64,000 bases of DNA from contig NZ_KB904702.1 in NCBI RefSeq assembly GCF_000380165.1, positions 1-64,000 on the forward strand. Reading direction: 5' to 3'. Position numbers and translations under genes: made by a program. The notes under the pieces are model-generated. The model made no database searches. It saw only the letters and a list, made by a program, of their open reading frames with translations, and was not told the origin of the DNA. This document shows positions 55,778 through 64,000 of this stretch, one piece after another; position 1 is the stretch's first letter; each line of letters begins with the position of its first letter. The DNA is from Wenjunlia vitaminophila DSM 41686 (GTDB lineage: Bacteria > Actinomycetota > Actinomycetes > Streptomycetales > Streptomycetaceae).

Positions 55778-57022
55778 CTACGCCTCGGCGGGCGCGCCCA
55801 GCCTGACCGGCAGCGAGCGGTGGCCGTTGGAGATGAAGGAGTCGACCGGGACCAGTTCCTCGGCGGGCACCGCGAGCGACATCTCGGGGAAACGCTGGAA
55901 CAGCGCGGGCAGCGCCACCATGGCCTCCATGCGGCCCAGAGGCGCGCCGAGGCAGTAGTGGACCCCGTGGCCGAACGCCAGGTGCTCCTTGTTGGCCCGG
56001 GTGATGTCGAAGCGGTCGGCGTCCTGTCCGTGGACGGCCGGGTCGCGGCCCGCGGCGGCGTAGCCGGCCACGATCGCGTCGCCCTTGTTGATCACGACGT
56101 CGCCGATGTGGATGTCCTCGACGGCGTACCGCAACGGGAGGTTGGCCACCGGCGCCTCGTTGCGCAGCGTCTCCTCGATGACGTCGGACCAGGAGGCCCG
56201 GCCGGCGCGGACCAGCGCCAACTGGTCCGGGTGGGTGAGCAGCGCGTGGATGGCGTTGTCCAGCAGGTTGACCGTGGTCTCGTGGCCGGCGCTGACCAGC
56301 AGCACCATGGTGTCCACGAGTTCGTTCTCGGTCAGCCGGGAGTCGCCGTCCTCCTCCCGGGCGGCGATCAGCCCGGTGGTCAGGTCGTCGCCCGGCTCCT
56401 TCCGCTTGATCTCGATCAGCTCGCCGAAGATCGCGTACATCTCCTGGTAGTTGGCCGCGACCTCCTCCGGTCCCGCGGAGGTGTGGAAGATGCTGTCCAC
56501 CACCCGGCGCAGCCCGGGGCGCTGGTGGTCGGGGACCCCGCACAGTTCGCAGATCACCTGGATCGGCAGCGGGTAGCAGTACTCCTCCCGCATGTCCACC
56601 GGCTCCCCCGCCGGGGCGGCGGCGAGCCGGTCCAGCAGGTCGGCGGTGATCTCCTCGACGCGGGGGCGCAGTGCCGCGGTGCGCCGCGCGGTGAACGCCT
56701 TGGCGACCAGGGAGCGCAGCCGTCGGTGGTCACTGCCGTAGGCGGTGAACATGTTGGTGACCGCGACCCAGGAGAACAGCGACCACTCGGGGGATATCTC
56801 CCCGTTGATCCACTTCGGCCAGTGCCTGTGCGCGCTCTTGGAGACCCTGGGGTCGGTGAGCAGCTCCTTGAGCAGCAGGTGGTCCGTCACCGCCCACGCC
56901 ACAACCTCGCCAGGGAGCTCCACCAGCGCCGCCGCTCCCCGCTCCCGGAGCCTGACGTTCTCGCCGTGGATGTCGGCGCCGGAGGGGTCGAGACGGATGG
57001 GGCAGGATGCGGTGCGTTCCAT
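55778..57022 (-). CDS. Cytochrome P450, CYP154-like, last gene of the conservon
   Basis: The 414-residue P450 has all canonical motifs: I-helix [16 protein letters not shown] (AGxETT for oxygen activation), K-helix ExxR in [18 protein letters not shown], and the haem loop [20 protein letters not shown] with the proximal Cys. [20 protein letters not shown] begins the protein. CYP154 enzymes occur as a pair with CYP157 in Streptomyces conservons and oxidise steroids or macrolide-like substrates in vitro; the natural substrate is not settled. ATG with AGGAGA 8 nt upstream is the start. Its first 136 nt overlap the end of the CYP157-like frame. A terminator follows. Confidence 0.9.
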   Translation of the reverse strand: MERTASCPIRLDPSGADIHGENVRLRERGAAALVELPGEVVAWAVTDHLLLKELLTDPRVSKSAHRHWPKWINGEISPEWSLFSWVAVTNMFTAYGSDHRRLRSLVAKAFTARRTAALRPRVEEITADLLDRLAAAPAGEPVDMREEYCYPLPIQVICELCGVPDHQRPGLRRVVDSIFHTSAGPEEVAANYQEMYAIFGELIEIKRKEPGDDLTTGLIAAREEDGDSRLTENELVDTMVLLVSAGHETTVNLLDNAIHALLTHPDQLALVRAGRASWSDVIEETLRNEAPVANLPLRYAVEDIHIGDVVINKGDAIVAGYAAAGRDPAVHGQDADRFDITRANKEHLAFGHGVHYCLGAPLGRMEAMVALPALFQRFPEMSLAVPAEELVPVDSFISNGHRSLPVRLGAPAEA

Positions 57023-58407
57023 CGGCTGTCTCCTGAGGGTTCGTCGGAAGGACGGGACAGGGTGGGACGGACGGAGCGGTGGGACTCGGCGGCGACCGGT
57101 GGGAACCGCACCGGCAGGGCCGCCAGGGCGCGGTGGAACGGGCCCGGGCGCCACTGCAGTTCCTCGGGCGGCACGGCCAGTTCCACCTCGGGGAGGCGGT
57201 CGAGCAGTCTCTCGATGGCGACACTGGCGCCGAGGCGGGCGGAGTTCTGCGCCGGGCAGCCGTGCGGACCGGCACTCCAGGCCAGGTGGGCCCGGTTGCC
57301 GGAGCGCTGGTCGGACACGAGGGTGGGGTCGTTGTTCGCGGCGGCGAAGCTCACTACCACCGGGGTGCCCTCGCGCAGGCGCACCCCGCGGAAGTCCACG
57401 TCGCGCACGGGGTAGTGGACGCCGTAGTTGGCCATGGGCGGGTCCGTCCACAGCGCCTCGTCCAGGGCGTCCTCCACCGGCAGGCTGCCCCCGGAGAGGC
57501 TGCCGGCGAACCGCTCGTCGGAGAGCAGCAGCCGCAGGCCGTTGGCGATGAGGTTCTGCTGCGGCTCGGTGCCGGCCCCCAGGAGCAGGACGAGCTGGTG
57601 GAGCATCTCCTCGTCGGTGAGCTGCGCGGGGTGGGCCATCAACCAGGAGGTCACGTCGGGGCCCGGCTTGCGGCGCTTGAGCGCCACCAGGTCGATCATC
57701 GCCTCGGTCAGCTCGGCGTTGGCCTTCTCCGCGTCCACGCCGTCGAAGATCCCGGACATCCCGCGGACCAGCCGGTCGCCGAACTCCGGAGGCGACCCGA
57801 AAAGCTGGTTGAACACGAACAGCGGAAGGGCCCTGGCGTAGTCCGCGAGGAGGTCCGCCTCCCCCGTCTCGCAGAACCGGTCGATCAGCGCGTCGGCGCT
57901 GCGCTCGACGTAGCCGCGCAGGGCGATCGGGTCCACCCGGTCCAGGCTGTCGGTGATCGCGCCCCGCAGCCTCCGGTGTTCCTCACCGTCGGTGAACAGC
58001 GCGTTCGGGCGGTACATCATCATCGGGACGGCCGGGTTGTCCGGGGCGACCCGGCCCTCCATCAGGTCCCGCCACCGGCGGGGGTCCTTGCTGAACGTCT
58101 CCGGGGTGCGCAGCACGTCGAGTGCGGCCTCGTAGCTGGTGACCAGCGTGGCGGGCACCCCCGGGTACAGCTCCACCGGGGCGGTCGGGCCGTACAGGCG
58201 CAGGTGGGCGTAGACGCTGTGCGGGGAGACGGCGAAGTCCTCGCCGTGGAGCGGGACGTGGGTGCCGCCGGAGTGGGCGGGGCAGCCGGGCGGCGGCGCG
58301 GCGCCGGGGGCCTGTCCCGGTCCGGCGGCCCCGGGCCGGGGGGCGGCCTGGGCGGGGCCCGACGGGGGGACGGCTGTGCTCGGGCCGGGCGGGGGCGGGG
58401 CGGTCAC
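56887..58407 (-). CDS. Cytochrome P450, CYP157-like, lacking the ExxR motif
   Basis: The 506-residue frame has a Pro/Ala-rich N-terminus (about 1-60), then a P450 fold. The haem loop is [20 protein letters not shown] with the Cys ligand, but the K-helix reads [13 protein letters not shown], so Arg of ExxR is Trp. The I-helix reads [17 protein letters not shown] without the usual Thr pair. Both departures are known in the CYP157 family, which lacks ExxR. The C-terminus runs about 55 residues past the expected LPVRFPP end, into the CYP154-like gene in another frame; this may be natural or a lost stop codon. The GTG start overlaps the GTPase stop as GTGA. Role may be structural or a partner of CYP154. 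Confidence 0.85.
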   Translation of the reverse strand: MTAPPPPGPSTAVPPSGPAQAAPRPGAAGPGQAPGAAPPPGCPAHSGGTHVPLHGEDFAVSPHSVYAHLRLYGPTAPVELYPGVPATLVTSYEAALDVLRTPETFSKDPRRWRDLMEGRVAPDNPAVPMMMYRPNALFTDGEEHRRLRGAITDSLDRVDPIALRGYVERSADALIDRFCETGEADLLADYARALPLFVFNQLFGSPPEFGDRLVRGMSGIFDGVDAEKANAELTEAMIDLVALKRRKPGPDVTSWLMAHPAQLTDEEMLHQLVLLLGAGTEPQQNLIANGLRLLLSDERFAGSLSGGSLPVEDALDEALWTDPPMANYGVHYPVRDVDFRGVRLREGTPVVVSFAAANNDPTLVSDQRSGNRAHLAWSAGPHGCPAQNSARLGASVAIERLLDRLPEVELAVPPEELQWRPGPFHRALAALPVRFPPVAAESHRSVRPTLSRPSDEPSGDSRWNAPHPAPSVSTPPAPTSTARTSGSGSGERRRWWSSLARLWRGR

Positions 58408-59009
58408 ACGTTCTCCTGGTGGGGCGTGGTGCGGGAGAGCAGGTACTGGACCAGGGCGATCAGCGCCTGGACGGACGTGGCCCGGTCCCGGGCGTCGCAG
58501 CTCACCAGCGGCGTCTCGGGCAGCAGGTCCAGGGCCTCGCGGATCTCCGCCTCGGGGAAGACCGGCGCGCCGTCGAAGTGGTTCACGGCGACCGCGTAGG
58601 GCAGTCCGTGCTCCTCCAGCAGCCCCATCACTCCGAACGACTGCTCGAGCCGTCGGGTGTCGGCGAGGACCAACGCGCCCAGCGCGCCCCTGGTCATGTC
58701 CTGCCACAGCCGGGTGAAGCGCTGCTGTCCCGGTGCCCCGAAGAGGTAGAGCACCAGGCTCTCCGAAAGGGTCAGCCGGCCGAAGTCCATGGCCACGGTG
58801 GTGGTGGTCTTGTCCTTGATCCCGGCCAGGTCGTCGACGAACGCGCCGGCCTGGGTCATGGTCTCCTCGGTGCGCAGCGGCTTGATCTCTGACAAGCTGC
58901 CCACGAAGGTGGTCTTGCCGACGGCGAAGTGCCCGACGACAAGGAGCTTGACCGCGGTACGCACCGACTCACGCAGGTACACGTCGTCAGAGGCGAGCGC
59001 GGAGTCCAT
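58404..59009 (-). CDS. cvnD: Conservon small GTPase (CvnD-type, MglA-like)
   Basis: The 201-residue protein is an ATP/GTP-binding protein of the conservon family. VKLLVVGHFAVGKTTFVGSL is the P-loop (GHFAVGKTT), TVAMDFGRL and LYLFGAPGQQRFTRLW are switch-like segments (GAPGQ), and VAVNHFDGAP takes the place of NKxD. It works like a small G protein downstream of the CvnA sensor and CvnB/CvnC. ATG with GGAGGTG 6-7 nt upstream is the start; a longer frame is unsupported. It overlaps the start of the CYP157 gene by 4 nt, and its start lies inside the end of cvnC. Confidence 0.95.
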   Translation of the reverse strand: MDSALASDDVYLRESVRTAVKLLVVGHFAVGKTTFVGSLSEIKPLRTEETMTQAGAFVDDLAGIKDKTTTTVAMDFGRLTLSESLVLYLFGAPGQQRFTRLWQDMTRGALGALVLADTRRLEQSFGVMGLLEEHGLPYAVAVNHFDGAPVFPEAEIREALDLLPETPLVSCDARDRATSVQALIALVQYLLSRTTPHQENV

Positions 59010-59346
59010 CGAGCACCTCCTGGAGGATTTGGGCATCGGGGAGTTGGGCCTTGGGGATGGGGGCCCGGGTGATGATGTGGCCGCTGTCCACCAGGTCGCC
59101 GAGGAGCACCTTGGTGACGCTCACCGGCAGTTGCAGGTGACCGGAGACCTCGGCGACCGAGAGGGCGCCGGGCATGCAGAGCTGCATCAGGCGGCGTTTC
59201 TCCGGGGAGAGGCCACCCAGCGGCCGGTCCCTGGCCGCCACCACCAGGGTGACCAGGTCGAAGGTGTTACGGGTCGGATGGGCCCGGCCATCGGTGACCA
59301 CGTACGGGCGTACCAGTCCTTTCTCGCGCCGGTTGGGCGGGGTCAT
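58987..59346 (-). CDS. cvnC: Conservon DUF742 protein (CvnC-type)
   Basis: The 119-residue protein is DUF742: LVRPYVVTDGRAHPTRNTFD, LVTLVVAARDRPLGGLSPEK, then a winged-helix-like part CMPGALSVAEVSGHLQLPVS and VTKVLLGDLVDSGHIITRAP. In conservons CvnC binds CvnB and CvnD and may have a DNA-binding fold. The ATG overlaps the cvnB stop as ATGA, and the 3' end overlaps the cvnD start by 23 nt. Tight coupling supports a fixed complex ratio. Confidence 0.95.
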   Translation of the reverse strand: MTPPNRREKGLVRPYVVTDGRAHPTRNTFDLVTLVVAARDRPLGGLSPEKRRLMQLCMPGALSVAEVSGHLQLPVSVTKVLLGDLVDSGHIITRAPIPKAQLPDAQILQEVLDGLRARL

Positions 59347-59756
59347 GCGAGGCTGCCGGTGCCCTGCCGGGGCGGACTGGTGAGTTCCTTGCCGAGTCGG
59401 TCGACCATCTTGTGCATCCGGTAGGTGACCGCTTCCATGTCCACGTCCGGGCTGGCGGACACGGCGAGGTAGGCGCCCTCCCCAGCGGCGATCAGGAACA
59501 CGTAGCCGCCGGCGAACTCCACCAGGGTCTGGTGCCACGGGGTCTCCTGCGGGGCGCAGAACTCCGCGGTGCTGCGGCTGATCGACTGGAGCCCGGAGAG
59601 CGCCGCGGCCTGCCGGTCCGCCTCGTCCCTGGCGATGCCGGCGGAGTGGGCGCGCAGCATGCCGTCCGCGGAGAGCAGGATCGCGTGCCGGGCGTGGGGG
59701 ACCTTCAGCACCTCGTCGAGCATCCAGCCCAGCTCGTTCGTCATGTGATCGATCAC
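59343..59756 (-). CDS. cvnB: Conservon Roadblock/LC7-domain protein (CvnB-type)
   Basis: The 137-residue protein has a Roadblock/LC7 domain: ELGWMLDEVLKVPHARHAIL, LSADGMLRAHSAGIARDEAD, SISRSTAEFCAPQETPWHQT and YVFLIAAGEGAYLAVSASPD. Such proteins act as GTPase-activating or scaffold factors for MglA-type GTPases. The GTG start overlaps the cvnA stop as GTGA. An ATG five codons later is an alternative, and either gives the full domain. Confidence 0.95.
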   Translation of the reverse strand: MIDHMTNELGWMLDEVLKVPHARHAILLSADGMLRAHSAGIARDEADRQAAALSGLQSISRSTAEFCAPQETPWHQTLVEFAGGYVFLIAAGEGAYLAVSASPDVDMEAVTYRMHKMVDRLGKELTSPPRQGTGSLA

Positions 59757-61132
59757 AACGGGTTCCCTTCATCGTCGTCGGGGGTGGCGCGACCGGACCG
59801 GGTGCCGCGGGCGAAGGCACCCATCCGTCGGGCGATCTCCTCCGCCGAACGGCCCTGGGCTGGAGCCGGAGCGGGCGGAGGACTGGTGGGCTGTGTGGTC
59901 GCCGGCTGACGGCGCCGGCGCTTGGGCAGCCCGCCCGTGGTGGAGCCGAGCAGCCACTCCGGTTCGGTGTCCGGTTGCGGCTGGGCGTGCGACGGCTCGG
60001 GCTCGGGCATCCGCAGGCCCTCCCGGAGGGACTCCTCCTCCGCACCGGACGGCGGCCGGCGGGTGGGCAGGGCCCCCGCGGCCGGCTCGGAGGGCGTGAC
60101 GGACGCGGGTGGGGCGGCGTACGCGTCGTCGGTCTCGATCTGGGTGAGCAACGCGCTGGGCAGGAACACCACGGCTCGCACACCCCCGTAGGGCGAGCGG
60201 GTGTCCACCGAGACGGTGAAGCCGTACCGGTCGGCCAGCACCCCGATGACCGGGAAGCCGAACTTCGGCGGGTCACCGAGCCGGGTCACGTCCAGCACCT
60301 GCTGCCCGGACAGCACCCGGGTGGCACGCTCCACCTCGGGGCCGTCCATGCCGACGCCGGCGTCGTCGATGACGATGCAGGCACCGTTGTGCGCGGGCTG
60401 CAGGTTGACCTCGACCGTGGTGTTGGGCTGTGAGTGGCGGGCGGCGTTGTCCAACAGCTCGGCGACCGCGAGCACCACCGGTTCCACCGCCCGGCTGACC
60501 ACGGCCAGCTCCACCTGGGTGCGGACCTGGACGCGCCGGTAGTCACGGATGCGGGACTTGGCGCCGCGGACCACGTCGGTCATCGGCGAGGACGCCCGCT
60601 GGCGCCCCGGCCAGGACCCGCAGAGCACCGCGATGGCCTGGGCCCGACGCCCGAACTGCGAGTTGGCGTGGTCGATCTCCAGCAGGTCGCGTAGCACGTC
60701 GGGGTTGTCGTGCCGGTCCTGCATGTCCGAAATCGACATCTGCTGCTCGTTGGCGAGTGCCTGCAGGGCGCGCATCGACGCCTTCAGGGCCGCCTTGGCC
60801 GACTGGTCGGCACGGACCTGGGCCCGGTCCACCACCCCGGCGAGCAGGTCCATGACGTCCTGCAGGCTCTGCTCGAACCCGGTCCCGGCGAGCCTCCGGT
60901 CGAGCAGGCCTGGCACCAGCACGGGTTGGTGCGGCGCGTCGGCCAGGGCCGGCAGCCGCACCGTCGCCAGGTGCCGCACCTCCTCGTCCCGGGCCTTGAC
61001 GCGGCCCTCGAGCGTCGCGTTGCGGGCGCGCAGGGCCCTGGTGATCAATTGCTGACGCACCAGCAGCACGACGACGGCGAGGGCGCCCGCGGCCAGGCAC
61101 CAGAACGCCACCGCCGGTATGTCTGATTTCAT
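59753..61132 (-). CDS. cvnA: Conservon sensor histidine kinase-like ATPase (CvnA-type)
   Basis: The 459-residue protein has one N-terminal membrane helix (AVAFWCLAAGALAVVVLLV), a coiled region, a DHp-like helix near 110-160 (SMRALQALANEQQMSISDMQ) and an HATPase domain (VAVAELLDNAARHSQPNTTV with the N-box Asn, IDDAGVGMDG, FGFPVIGVLADRYGFTVSV). The final 130 residues are Pro/Ala/Arg-rich. CvnA proteins sense a signal and act on the CvnB/C/D complex; no extracytoplasmic domain is present here, so the signal may be internal or in the membrane. The closest architecture I recall is the S. coelicolor rarA/cvn9 locus. ATG start; long AT-richer leader upstream. Confidence 0.94.
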   Translation of the reverse strand: MKSDIPAVAFWCLAAGALAVVVLLVRQQLITRALRARNATLEGRVKARDEEVRHLATVRLPALADAPHQPVLVPGLLDRRLAGTGFEQSLQDVMDLLAGVVDRAQVRADQSAKAALKASMRALQALANEQQMSISDMQDRHDNPDVLRDLLEIDHANSQFGRRAQAIAVLCGSWPGRQRASSPMTDVVRGAKSRIRDYRRVQVRTQVELAVVSRAVEPVVLAVAELLDNAARHSQPNTTVEVNLQPAHNGACIVIDDAGVGMDGPEVERATRVLSGQQVLDVTRLGDPPKFGFPVIGVLADRYGFTVSVDTRSPYGGVRAVVFLPSALLTQIETDDAYAAPPASVTPSEPAAGALPTRRPPSGAEEESLREGLRMPEPEPSHAQPQPDTEPEWLLGSTTGGLPKRRRRQPATTQPTSPPPAPAPAQGRSAEEIARRMGAFARGTRSGRATPDDDEGNPL

Positions 61133-61523
61133 CAGTCCCTCAAGACATGGTGTGCGGGAGGAGAAAGGCAGTTGAAGCTGTTATCACCACTCATTCCGCT
61201 TCGGGAATCCCCCGATCGAGTGATCTCCCTTACTACAACGCCGAGTTGGAGGCAGGAAGCGCCGATCATCCTAGCGAGAACCTGGTGATCGCTCCTCAGA
61301 TCATCGGATTTACAGAACTGATCGCAACCGTATCGCTCAACTTCTGCTCGTGTGAGCGGGATTCCGCTTTTTGTTCAGCCGCGCATTTGATGGGGGTTTC
61401 CGAGGCCGTCCCGAGCACCGGTTCCGACGCCCCCAGGAGACCGTCACGCCCGCCGCTGTTCCCCACTCCTGCCCCGGTCAGACCGGGTGCGCCCACCTCC
61501 CCGGGGAACGGGGAACACGGCGG
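61133..61523. promoter_or_regulatory. Conservon promoter region
   Basis: These 391 nt contain no gene. The part at 61150-61400 is clearly AT-richer than average. It holds CGATCA (61263-61268) and TGATCG (61286-61291), inverted arms 17 nt apart, and several GATCATC words. It is the likely promoter and operator area of the conservon and lies past the 3' end of no other gene except the hydrolase beyond. Confidence 0.45.
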
Positions 61524-63395
61524 TCAGTCGCCGCTCGGCTCCCAGCCCCGCGCGACGAACCGGGCCGCGTCGGCGGGCCGCTCCCCGTCGAACACCACCC
61601 GCCCCCGGACGTCCAGCATCCGGACACCGTCCACGTAGACCCCCCGCCCCACCCCGGCCGAGTCCGGGACGGTGGTGTAGCGCCAGCGCACCCCGGTGAC
61701 GTTCGGGGGGAGCTCCGCCGACACGGCCCACCAGCGCCGTCCGCCGAACCCGCTGACCCGCCCGTCGGCGCGCCACACCGTCCCGGGAACGCGCAGCTCG
61801 AACGGGACCGGCCGCCAGGTCGCCCCGTCGTCGTCCGAGGCCTCGAACGCGGCCTCGTCGTTGCCGTCCTCGGTGTCGTACCAGAGCCAGAACCGCGCGC
61901 TGGCGGCACCGTCGGCCACCGGCAAGGCCAGGGTGGCCACCGCGTCGTCGGCCATCAGCGCGTACCAGGCCTGCCGTCCCTGGCGCGGCCGGACCGGCAG
62001 CGCCCGCCCCAGGGCGGCGGCCACCGCCCTGCGCGCCGGGTTGTTCGAACCCCAGTCCCGGGTCGGGTGCACCCGGTTGCTCAGCAGGATCACGAAGGAA
62101 CGTGACAGCGGATCGATGACCAGCGAGGTTCCGGTGTAACCGGTGTGCCCGGCGGTGACCGGGCTGGACAGTGGACCCATGTACCAGTGCTGGTTCAGCT
62201 CGAATCCCAGGCCGTGCGAGTCCGCGGGGAAGGCGGCGTTGTGGTCGGTGAGCATGGCCCGCACCGACTCCTCGCGCAGCACCCTGGTCCGGCCGTAGCG
62301 GCCCCCGTTGAGCACCGTCTGGGCCAGCACCGCCAGGTCGCGGGCGGTGGAGAACACCCCGGCGTGGCCGGCTACCCCACCCAGGGACCAGGCGTTCTCG
62401 TCGTGCACGGAACCCCTGACCATCCCCCGGGAGGGCGTGGTCCAGGTCATGTACTCGGTCGCCGCCGTCCGTGGGAGCCGGTCGGCCGCCGGCTGGAAAC
62501 CGGTGTCGGACATGCCCAGCGGGCCGGTGACGTCCTCGGCCAGCACCCGGTCCAGCGCCCGCCCCGTGGTCCGCTCCACCACGGTGCCCAACGTGATCAG
62601 GTTGAGGTCCGAGTACCGGTAGGCGGCGCCCGGGGCGTTCAGCGGACGCACCGCGTACACCGCCTGGAACCGCTCCTGCGGGGTCGGCCAGTCCCGGTAC
62701 AGCGGCAGCCAGGCGGGCAGCCCGGAGGTGTGCGTGAGCAGGTGGCCGACGGTCACCCCGTCCTTGCCGTTCGCGGCGAACTCGGGCACGTAGCGGCTGA
62801 CCGGGGCGTCCAGGTCGATCCGGCCGCGTTCGACCTGCTGCACCACCACCAGGGAGGTGAACAGCTTGGTCACCGAGGCCAGGTCGAAGATCGTGTCCCG
62901 GGTCATCGGAACCCACTGCTCCGGCGGCAGCTCGACCGCGGTGCGGGCCGCCGGGTCATAGCTGGCGTAGCGCACCGCGTGCCCCACCGCCTCGTGCGTC
63001 ACGACCACCCCGTCCCGCGCGGCGAGCACCACCGCCCCCGCGTACATCGGGTGGGTGGGCGAGGGGGCGAGGAACCCGGCGGCGGCCCCGGCGATCCGCC
63101 GGACGTGCTCGGGCAGCAGTCCCGCGGAGGCGGCCGAGCCGCTGCGCAGGGTCCGCCCCGGCGTGAACCGCAGGTCCCCGGCGGTCACCGTCGGCGGACC
63201 GCCCGCGGCGGCACGGTCGGGGGCCGGGCCCGGGGCGCCGGACGAGGTGCGCGGGCGGGCCGCGGCCGGGGCCGCGGTCAGCGCCAGCACCGGGAGCGGG
63301 GCAAGGCCGAGGCGCAGCGCCTGACGCCGGTCCAGGTCCCGGCCGGACTCCGGGCGTTCCGGCCGTTGCCGGGGGTCGATGTCCTGACCGGTCAT
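61524..63395 (-). CDS. Secreted serine hydrolase with beta-lactamase (class C/esterase) fold
   Basis: The 623-residue protein has a Tat-like signal (LDRRQALRLGLAPLPVLALT, cleavage after AAPAAA near 47). The class C beta-lactamase/PBP4-type domain has TIFDLASVTKLFTSLVVVQQ (SxxK with Ser and Lys), YRYSDLNLITLGTVVER (YxD/N-type Tyr), HTSGLPAWLPLYR and GHTGYTGTSLVIDP (HxG-like). Residues 470-623 are an added beta-rich domain (FWLWYDTEDGNDEAAFEASD, GGRRWWAVSAELPPNVTGVR), possibly carbohydrate- or wall-binding. It could be a D,D-peptidase, esterase or amidase; true beta-lactamase activity is only one option. ATG with GAGGAG 6 nt upstream is a good start. Confidence 0.88.
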   Translation of the reverse strand: MTGQDIDPRQRPERPESGRDLDRRQALRLGLAPLPVLALTAAPAAARPRTSSGAPGPAPDRAAAGGPPTVTAGDLRFTPGRTLRSGSAASAGLLPEHVRRIAGAAAGFLAPSPTHPMYAGAVVLAARDGVVVTHEAVGHAVRYASYDPAARTAVELPPEQWVPMTRDTIFDLASVTKLFTSLVVVQQVERGRIDLDAPVSRYVPEFAANGKDGVTVGHLLTHTSGLPAWLPLYRDWPTPQERFQAVYAVRPLNAPGAAYRYSDLNLITLGTVVERTTGRALDRVLAEDVTGPLGMSDTGFQPAADRLPRTAATEYMTWTTPSRGMVRGSVHDENAWSLGGVAGHAGVFSTARDLAVLAQTVLNGGRYGRTRVLREESVRAMLTDHNAAFPADSHGLGFELNQHWYMGPLSSPVTAGHTGYTGTSLVIDPLSRSFVILLSNRVHPTRDWGSNNPARRAVAAALGRALPVRPRQGRQAWYALMADDAVATLALPVADGAASARFWLWYDTEDGNDEAAFEASDDDGATWRPVPFELRVPGTVWRADGRVSGFGGRRWWAVSAELPPNVTGVRWRYTTVPDSAGVGRGVYVDGVRMLDVRGRVVFDGERPADAARFVARGWEPSGD

Positions 63396-63816
63396 GGACG
63401 GCTCCTCGTGATCGGGTGGCGTCGGCGCGTCAGCCGTGGCCCCGCTCGCGCCGGGAACACCGCGGACGATGACTACGTAGCGTGCGGGAGGACATCGGCC
63501 GCGTCAACGCGGTGCGCCTCCTTGGCCTGGGCGGATTATCCGGTCTACTTAGTTTTGCCATGAGACATCCAGGAGCACGACCAGGGCGGGTCGTCCCCGG
63601 ACGGCGCCACGCCCCGGATGGCTGACGACCCACTCCAGGCCCCGGGTCCCCGCCGTGCCCGACCGCGTCAGCGAGGGAAGCCATGCGCCGTACCGCACCG
63701 GCCCGCGCGGCCAGCCGGGACGCTCCGGTCCGCGGCACCGCCCCGCACCGCCGGACCCCCGTCCCCCCAGGGCCGCCTGCGGATCGCCTCCCCACGGGGG
63801 CGGGGCCAACGGAACC
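63396..63816. promoter_or_regulatory. Divergent region between the hydrolase and FUSC-like genes
   Basis: No gene is supported in these 421 nt. An AT-rich patch at 63533-63556 offers a -10-like GATAAT on the minus strand (63540-63535), and TTGGCC-N18-TACTTA on the plus strand (63522-63551). The remainder is GC-rich with no clear structure. Confidence 0.4.
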
Positions 63817-64000
63817 GTGAGGTACGCGCCGAAGCACCTGCTGAACCTCGTCAAGCGGAGTTACCAGCACAACCCGGCGGTGGTGCAGACGGTGCGGGCC
63901 ACGGTCGCCGCCGTCCTCGCCTTCGCCGTGGCGCAGAAGATCACCGGCTACGGCGCGCCCCTGCTCGCGCCGCTGACCGCGCTGCTGGTCGTCCAGGTCA
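63817..64000 (+). CDS. FUSC/aromatic acid exporter-like membrane protein, cut by window end
   Basis: A GTG-started frame runs off the right edge for 61 codons. It begins VRYAPKHLLNLVKRSYQ, then QTVRATVAAVLAFAVAQKI and APLLAPLTALLVVQV, one and a half membrane helices with a Pro-Leu-Thr-Ala-Leu-Leu segment common to FUSC and aromatic acid exporter (ArAE) N-termini. The start is uncertain because the ribosome site is weak (ACGGAACC) and codons upstream stay open for a short way. Only the N-terminal part can be read; the family call is tentative. Confidence 0.55.
   Translation, partial: MRYAPKHLLNLVKRSYQHNPAVVQTVRATVAAVLAFAVAQKITGYGAPLLAPLTALLVVQV

Noticed and set aside
62043-62053. GTTCGAACCCC, like a tRNA T-loop
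   Set aside because: It is inside the beta-lactamase-fold gene, and no acceptor, D or anticodon stem could be built around it.
61524-63395. True beta-lactamase resistance gene
   Set aside because: The SxxK/Tyr fold is shared with peptidases and esterases, and the extra C-terminal domain is not seen in resistance enzymes.

Overview
The window is high-GC actinobacterial DNA. It most resembles the chromosome core of Streptomyces or a close relative in Streptomycetaceae; this is inferred from gene families and order, since no search was run. Supporting signs are a clpC / small primase-like gene / lsr2 / argA / lysS / coaX / nadC-nadB-panC order, a long fol-ftsH-hpt-tilS-dacB-ppa stretch, an orphan NuoD, a TipA-type regulator and a conservon ending in a CYP157-CYP154 pair. 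No tRNA, rRNA, CRISPR array, insertion sequence or integrase was seen.

Layout. 0-7 kb: a truncated secreted M23 endopeptidase, a phosphoribosyltransferase-erythromycin esterase fusion with an alpha/beta hydrolase, and a large NACHT ATPase with leucine-rich C-terminal repeats, a candidate immune-type sensor. 7-16 kb: proteostasis and nucleoid genes (clpC, lsr2), argA, a BlaI-type repressor, an unannotated 52-residue membrane protein, and lysS. 15.5-21 kb: cofactor synthesis, with type III pantothenate kinase and a tightly overlapping DUF2520-panC-nadB-nadC operon. 21-29 kb: a NarL-type two-component system, a MidA/NDUFAF7-like methyltransferase, two PH-domain membrane proteins, an orphan NuoD and a coiled-coil membrane protein. 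29-33 kb: an osmoprotectant ABC importer, with the ATPase divergent from the permeases and binding protein. 33-44 kb: the folate block (folE, folP, an NTF2-like protein, folB, folK), ftsH, hpt, tilS, a DUF2342 zincin and dacB.

44-54 kb looks accessory. It holds a TipA-like MerR regulator with its own 19-bp-spacer palindromic promoter, a DedA protein, a five-gene same-strand cluster (RpiR regulator, exported TIM-barrel protein, NagS-like SIS protein, second exported TIM-barrel paralogue, BadF/NagK-type kinase) and a ThrE-type exporter; ppa follows. The five-gene cluster reads as an uncharacterised amino-sugar or glycoside catabolic module and is the best candidate here for an undescribed system.

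54-64 kb: a GH6 cellulase-like lipoprotein, a complete conservon (sensor ATPase, Roadblock, DUF742, small GTPase, CYP157-like and CYP154-like P450s, with coding overlaps throughout), a serine beta-lactamase-fold secreted hydrolase, and the start of a FUSC-like membrane protein cut by the window edge. Gene ends are often marked by strong GC hairpins between convergent units; many same-strand neighbours overlap by 4 nt, which implies translational coupling.
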